Shown: positions 20,247 through 29,384, counted from the first letter of the stretch. The stretch is 64,000 bases of DNA from Flavimobilis marinus (GCF_900113055.1 NZ_FONZ01000001.1:124001-188000); one strand, 5' to 3'. Numbers and translations are program-made. The notes: generated by a model from the sequence alone, not told the origin.

Positions 20247-21179
20247 ATGCCTGAGGAGAGCGGGTCGACCGAGGGGCCGCGGCGTCGGGCCCCCCTCGCG
20301 GCGCTCGAGGTCCTCGTCGCCACGGACGCCCACGGATCGATCAGCGGCGCTGCTCGTGTGCTCGGGGTGTCCCAGCCGAGCGCGTCAGCGAGCCTCGGGC
20401 GGCTCGAGCGCCTGCTCGGGCTCGAGCTCCTCGCGCGCGGCACGCGCGGCACCCAGCTCACCGACGCCGGACGAGCCGCCGCGACCTGGGCGCGCGACGT
20501 CCTGCTGTCCTCCGACAGCTTCGAACGCGGCGTCGCGGCGCTGCGCGAGGCTCCCTCGCCACGGATCAGGCTCGCCGCGAGCATGACGGTCGCCGAGTAC
20601 CTCGCGCCGCGCTGGCTCGCGCAGCTCACGCACGAGCACGCCCACCTCGACGTCGAGCTCGTCGTCCGCAACTCGCACGACGTGATGGACCTCGTGCTCG
20701 CGGCCGACGCCGAGCTGGGCTTCGTCGAGGGCCCCTCGGTCCGCCGAGGGCTGCGCAGCCGGATGCTGGTCCGCGACCAGCTGGCCGTCGTCGTCGGGCC
20801 GGAGCATCCCTGGGCGCAGCGCCGCCGCCGCCAGGCCAGCATCGAGGAGCTGGTCACGGCGCCGCTCGTGGTGCGCGAGGCGGGCTCCGGCACGCGCGAG
20901 GTCCTCGAGCGCGCACTGCGGCGACACGGCGCGGAGCTGCCGTCGCGCCTGCCCCACCTGGGCTCCACGTCGGCGCTCAAGACCACCGTGCAGTACTCCG
21001 ACGCGGTGACCGTGCTCTCGCTGCTCGCGGTCGAGGACGACCTGGCCCGCGGGGCGCTGGTTCAGATCGAGGTGCCCGAGCTCGAGCTCGGCCGGACGCT
21101 GCGGATCGTCTGGAAGGACGGCGCGGAGATGTCGGCCCCGGTGCGGGCCATCGCGGCCCTGGTCACGCGCCGTCGCTGA
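20247..21179 (+). CDS. LysR-family transcriptional regulator
   Basis: A 310-residue regulator. The winged helix is at about 14-72 (LAALEVLVATDAHGSISGAA, SQPSASASLGRLERLLGLEL). A LysR effector domain follows (RIRLAASMTVAEYLAPRWLA, then EAGSGTREVLERAL). The effector is unknown but homologues next to yeiH-type exporters respond to sulfur or related metabolites. ATG 20247 lies 6 nt after TAGCCT (20235-20240), implying a leaderless mRNA; the 34-bp divergent interval must hold both promoters. Confidence 0.92.
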   Translation: MPEESGSTEGPRRRAPLAALEVLVATDAHGSISGAARVLGVSQPSASASLGRLERLLGLELLARGTRGTQLTDAGRAAATWARDVLLSSDSFERGVAALREAPSPRIRLAASMTVAEYLAPRWLAQLTHEHAHLDVELVVRNSHDVMDLVLAADAELGFVEGPSVRRGLRSRMLVRDQLAVVVGPEHPWAQRRRRQASIEELVTAPLVVREAGSGTREVLERALRRHGAELPSRLPHLGSTSALKTTVQYSDAVTVLSLLAVEDDLARGALVQIEVPELELGRTLRIVWKDGAEMSAPVRAIAALVTRRR

Positions 21180-21200
21180 CCCGGCCCACGCCCCGACGCA

Positions 21201-21251
21201 CAAGAATGGGCACTCTCTGTCGCTGGGAGCAACAGAGAGTGCCCATTCTTG
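21201..21251. terminator. Perfect 20-bp hairpin (AAGAATGGGC family)
   Basis: Arms 21201-21220 and 21232-21251 pair without mismatch around an 11-nt loop. The outer 10 bases AAGAATGGGC recur in the hairpin at 60280. It lies between two convergent genes, so a bidirectional terminator is the simplest role. Confidence 0.8.
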
Positions 21252-21286
21252 GCCGGCGGCGCGGCGGCGCGGCCGGAGGGGGCTCG

Positions 21287-22423
21287 TCAGACTCGGGTCT
21301 GGGTGGCCAGGGGACAGGCCCAGACGTCGATGCCGCCGCGGCCGACGCGGTTGATGTAGCCGGTGACCGCCTTGTAGGACTGCACCATGGTGGTCTCGGT
21401 GTACCGGACCCCGAGCTGGTCGCAGTACTCCTTGACCATCGGTGCGACGCGGCGCAGGTTGGGGCGCGCCATCGACGGGAACAGGTGGTGCTCGACCTGG
21501 AAGTTGAGCCCGCCCATGAAGGTGTCGACCCAGCGGCGGCCCGTGACGTTGCGGCTCATCAGGACCTGACGGCGCAGGAAGTCGATCTTCTGGTTCGCGG
21601 GCACGATCGGCATGCCGATGTGGTTCGGCGCGAACGACAGGCCCATGTAGAGGCCGAACACCGCGAGCTGGACACCGATGAAGGCGAACGCGATCCCGGG
21701 GGAGAGCACCCAGAACACGAACACGAAGAAGCTGATGAGGCGCAGCAGGATGAACGTGAGCTCGACCCAGCGGCGTTTGACGGCCTCGCTGGGCGTGAGG
21801 ACCCGCTTGATCCCCTGGATGTGCAGGTTGATGCCCTCGAGCAGCAGCAGCGGGTAGAAGAAGTAGCCCTGCTTCGTGGCGAGCCACCGCGTGAGCGGCG
21901 TCTTGCGGGACTCGACGGCCTCGGTCGTGAAGGCGAGGACGCCCGGGTCGATGTCGGGGTCGATGCCGATCTTGTTGGGGGCGTTGTGGTGCTTGTTGTG
22001 CTTCTTCTGCCACCACCCCAGACCCATGCCGGCGTACAGGTTGACGACGATCAGCGAGACCCACTCGTTCCAGGACCCGGAGACGAAGATCTGGCGGTGC
22101 GCGGCGTCGTGACCGAGGAAGGCGATCTGCGTCATGAGGAGCGCGAGGGCGACGGCCGTGACCATCTGCCACCAGCTGTCCCCGATGACGACGAAGACGA
22201 TGGCCAGGGCGAGACCGGCGGCGGTGAGTCCGATCAGCTTGGACCAGTAGTAGCCGTACGCGCGGCGCATGAGACCGGCGGCCTTGACGCGTGCGGTGAG
22301 CGCGGTGAAGTCGCTCAGGTTGCGGGCCTGCGCGGTGCCGCGCGCGGGACGCGTCGGTGCGTCCTCGGCTGCTGCGGCGGGTGCGTCGGAGGGGGCGGTC
22401 GATGGCGGGCGGACTGTGGTCAT
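21287..22423 (-). CDS. Membrane fatty-acid desaturase
   Basis: A 378-residue di-iron membrane desaturase acting on acyl lipids or acyl-CoA. The three histidine boxes are present: GHDAAHR (about 107), HNKHHNAPN (about 146) and QVEHHLFPSM (about 320). Four or so membrane segments surround them. ATG 22423 is chosen because AGGAGG lies 4 nt upstream; the in-frame upstream extension has no support. Two CTGGACAA direct repeats 45-70 bp upstream probably mark its regulator site. The N-terminal 40 residues are Ala/Pro-rich and disordered. Confidence 0.92.
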   Translation of the reverse strand: MTTVRPPSTAPSDAPAAAAEDAPTRPARGTAQARNLSDFTALTARVKAAGLMRRAYGYYWSKLIGLTAAGLALAIVFVVIGDSWWQMVTAVALALLMTQIAFLGHDAAHRQIFVSGSWNEWVSLIVVNLYAGMGLGWWQKKHNKHHNAPNKIGIDPDIDPGVLAFTTEAVESRKTPLTRWLATKQGYFFYPLLLLEGINLHIQGIKRVLTPSEAVKRRWVELTFILLRLISFFVFVFWVLSPGIAFAFIGVQLAVFGLYMGLSFAPNHIGMPIVPANQKIDFLRRQVLMSRNVTGRRWVDTFMGGLNFQVEHHLFPSMARPNLRRVAPMVKEYCDQLGVRYTETTMVQSYKAVTGYINRVGRGGIDVWACPLATQTRV

Positions 22424-22467
22424 GCCGCCTCCTGATTCTTCGCAAGGAGTGCGTCCCGGATGGAACT

Positions 22468-22493
22468 TTGTCCAGTCTTGCACGCTTGTCCAG
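22468..22493 (-). promoter_or_regulatory. Direct repeats CTGGACAA, 18-bp spacing, upstream of desaturase
   Basis: On the minus strand CTGGACAA occurs at 22493-22486 and again at 22475-22468, i.e. with an 18-bp repeat distance. Tandem sites in this position commonly bind a dimeric activator or repressor. Confidence 0.4.
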
Positions 22494-22528
22494 CGTCGTC
22501 GCTGGCTCGTCCACGTGTCGAGGCGCCC

Positions 22529-23179
22529 TCAGGCGGGGCGTTCGGCGCGCGCCTTGATGCCTCGCAGCATCGCCTGGCTCATGAGGAAGCTCACGAACGA
22601 CACCGGTTCCACGAGCAGCCCGACGCTCCGGTGGGGATAGCCGTAGCGCTCGCGCACCACGAGGCGCGTGCTGCCGTCAGGCGCCGGGCGCAGCACGAAC
22701 GCCCAGCTGAACGCGAGCCCCCCGGGCGTGGGAGCCCCGCGGAGGACGAGCGCCCGGTCCGGGTCGATCTCGCTCACCACGAGCGGGTCGGCATTCGGGT
22801 GCAGGCGGACCTCGTCCCCCACGGCCAGGTCCTGCCAGCGCGCCTCGATCCGGTTGGCCGAGTGCACGTCACAACCGACCAGGTTCTCCAGGACGTCGTA
22901 GCTGTAGAAGCCGCCGCGCCCCTGCCCGAGCTGGACGAGCCACGGCCACACGCGGTCGGCGGGAGCGTTGATCGAGACGGCCCGGGTGCTCACGTGCCCG
23001 GCCGCAGGGACGACGTCGTCGCCCGGGAGCGTCGCGTCGAGCTCCGCCTCGGTCGCCCCCCACTGCAGCGCCCACGTGCGCAGCACGGGGACGACGGCGA
23101 GCGCGCCGGCCGCGAACGTCACCAGCACCTCGCTCGGACGGGGTAGCGGGACGGTGAGCGAACGACGCGGTCGGGCCAT
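22529..23179 (-). CDS. SRPBCC-fold protein with N-terminal hydrophobic segment
   Basis: A 216-residue protein of unknown function. An N-terminal hydrophobic stretch (VLVTFAAGALAVVPVL) is followed by a START/SRPBCC-type ligand-binding domain: INAPADRVWPWLVQLGQGRG, SYDVLENLVGCDVHSANRI, and the C-terminal long helix VSFVSFLMSQAMLRGIKARA. The same domain type occurs in proteins that bind lipids or aromatic ligands. It lies upstream of the desaturase on the same strand, 105 bp away, so co-transcription is possible but unproven. Confidence 0.75.
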   Translation of the reverse strand: MARPRRSLTVPLPRPSEVLVTFAAGALAVVPVLRTWALQWGATEAELDATLPGDDVVPAAGHVSTRAVSINAPADRVWPWLVQLGQGRGGFYSYDVLENLVGCDVHSANRIEARWQDLAVGDEVRLHPNADPLVVSEIDPDRALVLRGAPTPGGLAFSWAFVLRPAPDGSTRLVVRERYGYPHRSVGLLVEPVSFVSFLMSQAMLRGIKARAERPA

Positions 23180-23265
23180 GGGCCCACTCGATCACGCACG
23201 ACGCCCCTCGGCAAGGGACGTCCGGACCGCGGCCGAGGCGCGCGGGGGTCCGTTAGCCTGCGGAC

Positions 23266-24468
23266 ATGCTCGTCCCGTCCGCAGCCGCCCTGCTGCCGCA
23301 CGCTGTGCCGTTCGTCGATCCCGAGGACTACCGGGCAGTCCCGATCGAGGCACCTGCGTGGCATGGCGCCCTGGTCTGGCTCGCGGTCGTCGTGGCCCTC
23401 GTGGTCGTCGGGGTGGTCGCCGGGTGGGCGGTGCGGCGCCGGAGCCTCGCGCTCACGCTCCCCGCGCCCGACCTGCGCCGCGGCCTCGTGCTGCTGCTCA
23501 GCGCGGCGGTCGTGGTCGGGGGCCTCTCCGCGGCCTCGACGATCCTGGGGGACGAGGCGTACCGCGAGTCGCACGGGGACGGCTACGAGCGGGAGCACAT
23601 CGCCGAGCAGGCTGCTCTGGTCGCCCTCCAGGAGCACTACGGGGTCAACCTCGTGCACCCCGACGGCGGCGACGCCTGGCTGCCGTCGTACCCGGACGAT
23701 CCCGAACCGGTTCGCTACGTCACGGCCGACGGCGAGCTGAGGGGCGGCTGCGAGATCGCCGTCCGCGGGGCGGAGTACACGCTCCTCTGCGGCGGACAGG
23801 AGTTCTCCCCTCAGGTGCTCCTCGCCGGAGTCCCGCAGACCTTCACCCTGATGGACCGCGGCTCGCTGCTACCGACGCACCTCCTGACGGTGGCGAAGAA
23901 CGTCGGGACAGCGCTCGCGATCGTCATGACGATCCTTTTCGCCTGGGGATCACTCGGCGTGCGACCGCGGGACATCGAGAGCGAGCCGGACATGGTCGCG
24001 CTCGCGGAGAAGATCGAGGCGCAGTGGGCCGAGGCCGGCGACGCCACGCCCAGCGCCGCGAGCCTCGAGGGGCTGGTGGCCGAGTACGAAGCGCGGGTGC
24101 GGGCCGCCCAGCGCCCCTACCGGCGGGCTGCCATCGGCATCCTGGCCGGCTTCGTCGCGAGCGTCGCGGCGTTCTGCGCCGCGGTGTGGGCCTCCGACGA
24201 GTACGGCACGGACCCGCCGTGGGCCTACGACGTCGGCGTGGCCGAGAACGGACTCGTCGCCGAGGTCGCCGACTACTACGGCCGTGCACCGCTCGACGGG
24301 TTCAGCCCGGAGCTGGTCACCTCAGAGGCGGTGACCGGGAGCATCTGGAAGCACCCCGCGGGCACCCACGACGGCGCCGAGTGCTTCTTCGTGCGACGCT
24401 CGGCCTTCGTCCTGGTCGAGTGCGAGACCTCCCCGCACCCGACGCTCGTCCGGGCCGCACCGAACTGA
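23266..24468 (+). CDS. Multi-pass membrane protein of unknown function
   Basis: A 400-residue protein I do not recognise. Four likely membrane segments: near 33-54 (GALVWLAVVVALVVVGVVAG), 71-88 (LVLLLSAAVVVGGLSA), 207-225 and 287-305 (GILAGFVASVAAFCAAVWAS). Two soluble loops flank them. The loop between the second and third segments and the C-terminal portion each contain a cysteine pair (CEI...LLCGG and ECFFV...VECETS), suggesting disulfides outside the membrane. A charged helix (EKIEAQWAEAG) precedes the last segment. ATG 23266 is 6 nt downstream of TAGCCT, so the mRNA is likely leaderless. Confidence 0.7.
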   Translation: MLVPSAAALLPHAVPFVDPEDYRAVPIEAPAWHGALVWLAVVVALVVVGVVAGWAVRRRSLALTLPAPDLRRGLVLLLSAAVVVGGLSAASTILGDEAYRESHGDGYEREHIAEQAALVALQEHYGVNLVHPDGGDAWLPSYPDDPEPVRYVTADGELRGGCEIAVRGAEYTLLCGGQEFSPQVLLAGVPQTFTLMDRGSLLPTHLLTVAKNVGTALAIVMTILFAWGSLGVRPRDIESEPDMVALAEKIEAQWAEAGDATPSAASLEGLVAEYEARVRAAQRPYRRAAIGILAGFVASVAAFCAAVWASDEYGTDPPWAYDVGVAENGLVAEVADYYGRAPLDGFSPELVTSEAVTGSIWKHPAGTHDGAECFFVRRSAFVLVECETSPHPTLVRAAPN

Positions 24469-24496
24469 TCGGCGCGGCCCGGACGGACGGTCGAGG

Positions 24497-26233
24497 TCAC
24501 GGCAGTCGGCGGTCCCCGGGGTGCGCGACGCGCAGCCAGCGGTAGCCGTAGCCCTCGAGCTGGACCTCGGCCGTGCCGTCGTCGGCGATCTGCAGGTCGG
24601 TGGAGCCCAGCAGGTCGATGAGCGGCAGGCCGCCGATCCGTTCCGCGGTGTCCTCGTCCGTAGTCAGGTCGAGGTGCACCGTCGCGGGCTCAGCGCTGAA
24701 GTTGTGCAGCGCGACGATCGAGGCGCTCGCCTCGGAGCCGTTCGCCCGCCCCTCGTTGCCCTGCCCGGACCACGAGCACCGGTGCGCGAGCACGGCATGG
24801 TTCGGCTGACGCAGGACCGTGAACGAGCCCCAGCCCAGCTCCGGGCACTCGCGGTACCGCTGGATGAGCTTGGCCATGAACGCCCACAGGGAGTCCGGGT
24901 CGCGCTTGGCGTCCGCCGCGTTGACGTGCTCCGGACCGAACCCGCCGTCGACGACGCGCGCGACGAGCTGGTCGCTCGGGGCGTGGGAGAAGCCGGCGTT
25001 CTCCCCGCCCGTCCACTGCATGGGCGTGCGCACCGCCATGCGGCCGTCAGCGTCGAGGTTCTCGCCCATGCCGATCTCCTCGCCGTAGAACAGCACGGGC
25101 GTCCCCGGCATGGAGAACAGCAGCGAGTACGCCATCCGGACCCGGCGCGGGTCTCCCGCGAGCATGGGGGGCAACCGCCGCTTGAGGCCGCGCCCGAACA
25201 GCTGCATGCGCTCCTCGGGACCGAACGCGTCGAACACCTCCTGGCGCTCGTCGTCGGTCAGCTTGTCGAGGGTGAGCTCGTCGTGGTTGCGCAGGAACGT
25301 CGCCCACTGGTTGTCGGGGTTGATCGTGGGGCGGGAGCGCAGCGCCTTGGCGAGCGGGCGGGCGTCGCCCCGCGCGAGCGAGAGGTACGTCTGCTGCATC
25401 GCGTTGAAGTCGAACATCATGGTGAGCTCGTCGCCGCGGGTGCCCCCGAAGAACGTCTTCTGCTCCGGGTAGGGCAGGTTCACCTCGCCGAGCAGCACGG
25501 CGTCACCGCGGCGACGCTGCACGAACCGCCGCAGGTCCCGCAGGAACTCGTGCGGGTCCGTCGGGTCCTCGTTCCCCTCGACGCTGCGGCCGACCGTGTT
25601 GAGCATGTACGGCACAGCATCCACCCGGAAGCCGTCCACCCCGAGCTCCAGCCAGAACCCCATGGCCTTCGCGATCCCGTCCCGGACCTTCGGGTTGGCG
25701 CCGTTGAGGTCGGGCTGGTGCTTGTAGAAGCTGTGCTGGTACCACTCGCCCGTGGGCTCGTCCTTGGTCCAGATCGAGTTCTCCTGGTCGGGGAACACCA
25801 CCTGGTCGGACGTGTCGGGCGGCGGGTCGGAGCGCCAGACGTAGAAGTCACGGAACGGGTTGTCCTTGGACTTCCGGGCCTCGAGGAACCACGGGTGCTG
25901 GTCGGAGGTGTGGTTGACCAGGAAGTCGACGATGACGCGCATGCCGCGGTCCCGCGCCGCGCGCAGGAACTCGACCACGTCGCCGTGGTCGCCCAGGCGG
26001 TCGTCGACGCCGTAGAAGTCCATGACGTCGTAGCCGTCGTCGCGGTCCGGGGTCGGGTAGAACGGCATGAGCCACAGGCACGTGACCCCGAGCTCGGCGA
26101 GGTAGTCCACGCGTTCGGTCAGGCCCAGGAAGTCGCCCACGCCGTCGTCATTGCCGTCCATGAACGTCTCGACGTCCAGGCAGTACACGACGGCGTTCTT
26201 CCACCACAGGTCAGAGGTCTCGGCGGTGCGCAC
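24497..26233 (-). CDS. GH13 alpha-amylase-family enzyme, trehalose synthase-like
   Basis: A 578-residue cytoplasmic glycoside hydrolase/transglycosidase; probable maltose-trehalose interconversion by similarity to TreS. The four GH13 regions are present: VDFLVNH, GFRVDAVPY (nucleophile Asp), LLGEVNLP (acid/base Glu) and FLRNHDEL (stabilising Asp). MPGTPVLFYGEEIGMGEN is typical of TreS-type members. The C-terminal beta domain ends near residue 570. GTG 26233 has GGAAGG 7 nt upstream and lies 3 nt after the LLM oxidoreductase stop, so the two form an operon. A related hydrolase specificity cannot be excluded without alignment. Confidence 0.88.
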   Translation of the reverse strand: MRTAETSDLWWKNAVVYCLDVETFMDGNDDGVGDFLGLTERVDYLAELGVTCLWLMPFYPTPDRDDGYDVMDFYGVDDRLGDHGDVVEFLRAARDRGMRVIVDFLVNHTSDQHPWFLEARKSKDNPFRDFYVWRSDPPPDTSDQVVFPDQENSIWTKDEPTGEWYQHSFYKHQPDLNGANPKVRDGIAKAMGFWLELGVDGFRVDAVPYMLNTVGRSVEGNEDPTDPHEFLRDLRRFVQRRRGDAVLLGEVNLPYPEQKTFFGGTRGDELTMMFDFNAMQQTYLSLARGDARPLAKALRSRPTINPDNQWATFLRNHDELTLDKLTDDERQEVFDAFGPEERMQLFGRGLKRRLPPMLAGDPRRVRMAYSLLFSMPGTPVLFYGEEIGMGENLDADGRMAVRTPMQWTGGENAGFSHAPSDQLVARVVDGGFGPEHVNAADAKRDPDSLWAFMAKLIQRYRECPELGWGSFTVLRQPNHAVLAHRCSWSGQGNEGRANGSEASASIVALHNFSAEPATVHLDLTTDEDTAERIGGLPLIDLLGSTDLQIADDGTAEVQLEGYGYRWLRVAHPGDRRLP

Positions 26234-26236
26234 AGG

Positions 26237-27199
26237 TCAGCCTTCCGTCAGCAGGGGCAGGACGTCGCGGCCGAACACGTCGAGGTAGGTCGACTGGTCC
26301 TGGCCCACGTAGTGCAGGTAGATCTCGTCGAAGCCGAGCGCGGCGTACTCGCGCAGCCACAGCAGGTGCTGGTCCGTGGACGCGGAGACGCGCACGGCCG
26401 CCCGCACGGCGTCGGGTCCGACGTCGCGCGAGGCCTCGTCGAACTCGTCCGCGGTCGCGAGGTCCCAGCACAGGGGCGGGGCGAACGTGTTGGTGCGCCA
26501 CTGGTCCATGGCGATCGCGAGCGCCTCGTCCTCGGTCGGCGCCCAGGACAGGTGGACCTGCAGCACGAGCGGACCGCGGCCGCCCGCGTCCCGGTAGGCC
26601 GCGATCATCTTGCGGAGCTTGTCGTGCGGCTGGTTGATCGTCACCAGGCCGTCCGCCCAGGCGGCCGACCGGCGCGCGGTCTCGACGCTCACCGCGGGCG
26701 CGATGAGCGGGACTGGCTCGGCGGGGCGGTCCCAGATCCGTGCCCGGTCCACCCGGATGAACCCGTCGTGCGTGACGGTCTCGCCCGCGTGCAGCCGCCG
26801 GATGATGTCGACCGACTCCTCCAGTCGCCGCTGCCGGCTCTCCTTGTCCGGCCAGATGTCGTTCGTGACGTGCTCGTTCATGTTCTCGCCGCTGCCCAGC
26901 GCGGCCCAGAAGCGACCCGGGAACATCTGCCCCAGGGTCGCCGTGGCGTGCGCGATCACGGCCGGGTGGTACCGCTGGCCGGGGGCGTTCACGACACCGA
27001 ACCGCAGCGACGTCGTCGCGAGGGCCGCGCCGAGCCACGTCCAGGCGTGCCCCGAGTGGCCCTGGCGCTCGGACCACGGCTCGATGTGGTCCGAGCACAT
27101 GGCTGCCTGGAACCCGACACGTTCCGCGTGCTGCACGTCGAGGAGGAGCTGGCGGGGGGAGATCTGCTCGTGGGAGGCGTGGAACCCGTAGACCGTCAT
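26237..27199 (-). CDS. LLM-class flavin oxidoreductase (TIGR03885-like)
   Basis: A 320-residue luciferase-like TIM barrel. The start MTVYGFHASHEQISPRQLLL and the AMCSDHIEPWSERQGHSGHA segment match a subgroup of bacterial-luciferase-like enzymes that I recall as an FMN-type rather than F420-type family. FWAALGSGENMNEHV is the flavin-phosphate loop. ATG 27199 is preferred; ATG 27208 (MPGM) is possible. It immediately precedes the trehalose-synthase-like gene, and this pairing recurs in actinobacteria, so a role tied to that enzyme is inferred but its reaction is unknown. Confidence 0.85.
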   Translation of the reverse strand: MTVYGFHASHEQISPRQLLLDVQHAERVGFQAAMCSDHIEPWSERQGHSGHAWTWLGAALATTSLRFGVVNAPGQRYHPAVIAHATATLGQMFPGRFWAALGSGENMNEHVTNDIWPDKESRQRRLEESVDIIRRLHAGETVTHDGFIRVDRARIWDRPAEPVPLIAPAVSVETARRSAAWADGLVTINQPHDKLRKMIAAYRDAGGRGPLVLQVHLSWAPTEDEALAIAMDQWRTNTFAPPLCWDLATADEFDEASRDVGPDAVRAAVRVSASTDQHLLWLREYAALGFDEIYLHYVGQDQSTYLDVFGRDVLPLLTEG

Positions 27200-27274
27200 G
27201 CCTGGCATCGTCCCCCGGGCGGGCCGCGCCCGCACGAGGAGCGGACGACCCTCGGGGTGGTGCATCCGCTGCGG

Positions 27275-27301
27275 TAGCCTGCGCAGGACCGGCACCCGGT
27301 C
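27275..27301 (+). promoter_or_regulatory. Promoter -10 and short leader hairpin before uracil permease
   Basis: TAGCCT (27275-27280) is a good -10. The predicted 5' leader of about 45 nt contains GACCGG-CAC-CCGGTC (27287-27301), a 6-bp hairpin. This could be a pyrimidine-responsive element, but I could not match the PyrR-binding consensus. Confidence 0.4.
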
Positions 27302-27330
27302 GCCCTCGACGACGTGGATGGGACCCCCTC

Positions 27331-28674
27331 ATGCCCCTGTGGACAGTGCACGGTGACGGCTCGACCGTCCAGCCCGGAGCCGCCGTCGCTCCGCTCGAAC
27401 GCCTCAGCTGGCCGCGCACGATCGGCCTCGGCCTGCAGCACGTCGTCGCCATGGCCGGCGCCACGCTGATCGTCCCGGCGATCACCGACCTGCCCGCGAC
27501 GACCACGCTCTTCTTCTCCGCGATCGGGACGTTCCTGTTCCTCGCGATCAACCGGAACCGGCTGCCCAGCTACCTCGGGTCGAGCTTCGCGTTCCTCGCG
27601 CCGTTCGCCGCCGCCTCGACCGTGACCGACGCGCTCGGCGGCGTGATCTTCGCCGGCGCGCTGCTGCTGGTGATCGGCATCGTGGTGCACCTCGCCGGGG
27701 TGCGCTGGATCGACGCGATCATGCCCCCGGTCGTCACCGGCGCGATCGTCGCGCTGATCGGTCTGAACCTCGCGCCCGTCGCGTGGGGCTCGTGCAACGC
27801 GGAGGTCGTCGACGGCGCGATCGTCGAGTCCTGCACCAGCGGGCTGCGGGCGGCGCCCGTGACCGGCCTGGTCACGATCCTCGCGATCTGCTTGTCCGCC
27901 GTCGCGTTCCGCGGCATCCTCGGCCGGCTGTCGATCCTCGTCGGCGTCGTCGTCGGGTACCTGACCGCGACCCTGCTGGGCGAGGTCGACTACTCGGGCG
28001 TGGGCGACGTCGCGTGGTTCGGTCTTCCGACGTTCACCGCACCGACCTTCGACCCCTCGATCCTGGTCATGTTCGTCCCCGTCGTCCTCGTCCTCGTCGC
28101 GGAGAACGTCGGCCACGTGAAGTCCGTCGCCGCCATGACGGGCACGGACCTCGACGCGAACGTCGGCAAGGCGCTCGCGGCCGACGGACTGGCGACGATG
28201 CTGGCCGGCTCGGGCGGCGGCTCAGGGACGACGACGTACGCCGAGAACATCGGCGTCATGGCGGCGACCCGCGTCTACTCGACCGCCGTCTACTGGGTCG
28301 CCGGCGCGACCGCGCTGCTGCTGAGCTTCTCGCCGAAGGTCGGCGAGGTGATCCAGGCGATGCCCGCGGGCGTCATCGGCGGGGCGGGCACCGTGCTCTA
28401 CGGGATGATCGGCCTGCTCGGCGCGCGGATCTGGGTGCAGAACCGCGTCGACTTCTCCGCGCCCGTGAACCTGATCCCTGCCGCGGTGGCGTTGATCGTG
28501 GGTATCGCTGACTTCACGTTCACGTTCGGTGACGTCACGCTGGGCGGCATCGCGGTCGGGACGGTCGCGGCGATCGGCCTGTACCACCTGATGCGCGCGA
28601 TCTCGTTGTGGCGAGGCACGCACGTCGAGCCCGCCAGCCCGAGCTCGGTCCCGGACACGCGGGTCGAGCACTAG
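27331..28674 (+). CDS. uraA: Uracil permease, NCS2 family
   Basis: Proton-coupled uracil importer in the cytoplasmic membrane. The 447 residues contain about 14 hydrophobic segments. GLGLQHVVAMAGATLIVPAI near the N-terminus is the UraA/PyrP signature. VPVVLVLVAENVGHVKSVAA holds the substrate-binding Glu of NCS2 proteins, and GSGGGSGTTTYAENIGVMAA contains the second conserved binding block. The C-terminus is short and hydrophilic. It is divergent from the LLM/trehalose-synthase pair, with its own promoter. Confidence 0.95.
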   Translation: MPLWTVHGDGSTVQPGAAVAPLERLSWPRTIGLGLQHVVAMAGATLIVPAITDLPATTTLFFSAIGTFLFLAINRNRLPSYLGSSFAFLAPFAAASTVTDALGGVIFAGALLLVIGIVVHLAGVRWIDAIMPPVVTGAIVALIGLNLAPVAWGSCNAEVVDGAIVESCTSGLRAAPVTGLVTILAICLSAVAFRGILGRLSILVGVVVGYLTATLLGEVDYSGVGDVAWFGLPTFTAPTFDPSILVMFVPVVLVLVAENVGHVKSVAAMTGTDLDANVGKALAADGLATMLAGSGGGSGTTTYAENIGVMAATRVYSTAVYWVAGATALLLSFSPKVGEVIQAMPAGVIGGAGTVLYGMIGLLGARIWVQNRVDFSAPVNLIPAAVALIVGIADFTFTFGDVTLGGIAVGTVAAIGLYHLMRAISLWRGTHVEPASPSSVPDTRVEH

Positions 28675-28681
28675 CGCCGGG

Positions 28682-29374
28682 TCAGGCGTCCTCGCCGGCC
28701 TCGTCGTCGGTCGCCTCGTCCTCGGTGCCGTCGCCCTCGGCGGGCGCCTCGGTCGCGAGCCGTGCGGGCGCGGGCAGGGGGGTGACCGTCGCGACGTCGG
28801 CGCACCCGGTCAGGGGCGTGAGCGGCGATGCGGGATCGAGCTCGACCTCCTCGAGGGGGGCGAGGGCCGCGAAGCTGGACGCGACCGTGAGGTCGATGCT
28901 CGTGCCCTGCCGGGCGTCGAGGACGAGCTGGGCGTCGGGGACGTGGGCCCGCAGCGTGTACGCCTGGGCGATCCCCTCGGCTCCGAAGGAGATCAGGCTC
29001 ACGACGGGGTTGCGCGGGTCGTTGCCGGTGTTCTCGATGAGGAACCCGCGGTCGGTCAGGAGCTCGCCGACGCTGCCCGCCAGGCCTGCGCGGTCGGAGC
29101 CGTTGAGGACGGTCACCGCGATCTCTCCGGCAGCGACCGGGAGCGTGTCCGGCGGGACGCACACCTGGGGCTGGTCGATCCTGGTGCCCTTCTCCTCGAC
29201 CGCGACGAACTTCGGCTGGCCGGGGAGGCTGACGGCGCCGCTGTACACGGCGAGCGCACCGAGCACGACGACGGCGAGCGCGGCGATGATCATCCCGAAC
29301 AGGACGGCCTGGCGCTCGTGCTTGTGTCGGCGCCGCAGCGCCCGTGCCTCGGCCGGAGTGTGTCGGGTGTTCAC
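28682..29374 (-). CDS. LytR_C-domain envelope protein
   Basis: A 230-residue membrane-anchored protein. The cytoplasmic head is basic (EARALRRRHKHER), followed by one membrane helix (AVLFGMIIAALAVVVLGALA). The extracellular LytR C-terminal domain includes EIAVTVLNGSDRAGLAGSVG and LLTDRGFLIENTGN. The tail is Glu/Asp-rich. Such domains occur at the end of LytR-CpsA-Psr proteins and as stand-alone envelope proteins of unknown role. GTG 29374 follows TAGATT by 7 nt on the minus strand, so a leaderless start is preferred over the upstream TTG at 29383. Confidence 0.82.
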   Translation of the reverse strand: MNTRHTPAEARALRRRHKHERQAVLFGMIIAALAVVVLGALAVYSGAVSLPGQPKFVAVEEKGTRIDQPQVCVPPDTLPVAAGEIAVTVLNGSDRAGLAGSVGELLTDRGFLIENTGNDPRNPVVSLISFGAEGIAQAYTLRAHVPDAQLVLDARQGTSIDLTVASSFAALAPLEEVELDPASPLTPLTGCADVATVTPLPAPARLATEAPAEGDGTEDEATDDEAGEDA

Positions 29375-29384
29375 AGCGAGCAAT

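Noticed and set aside
24521-27277. Very long open frame (918 codons) on the plus strand
   Set aside because: It runs antisense to the GH13 enzyme and LLM oxidoreductase, both with clear motifs. Composition is Arg/Val/Gly-rich without domains: a high-GC shadow.
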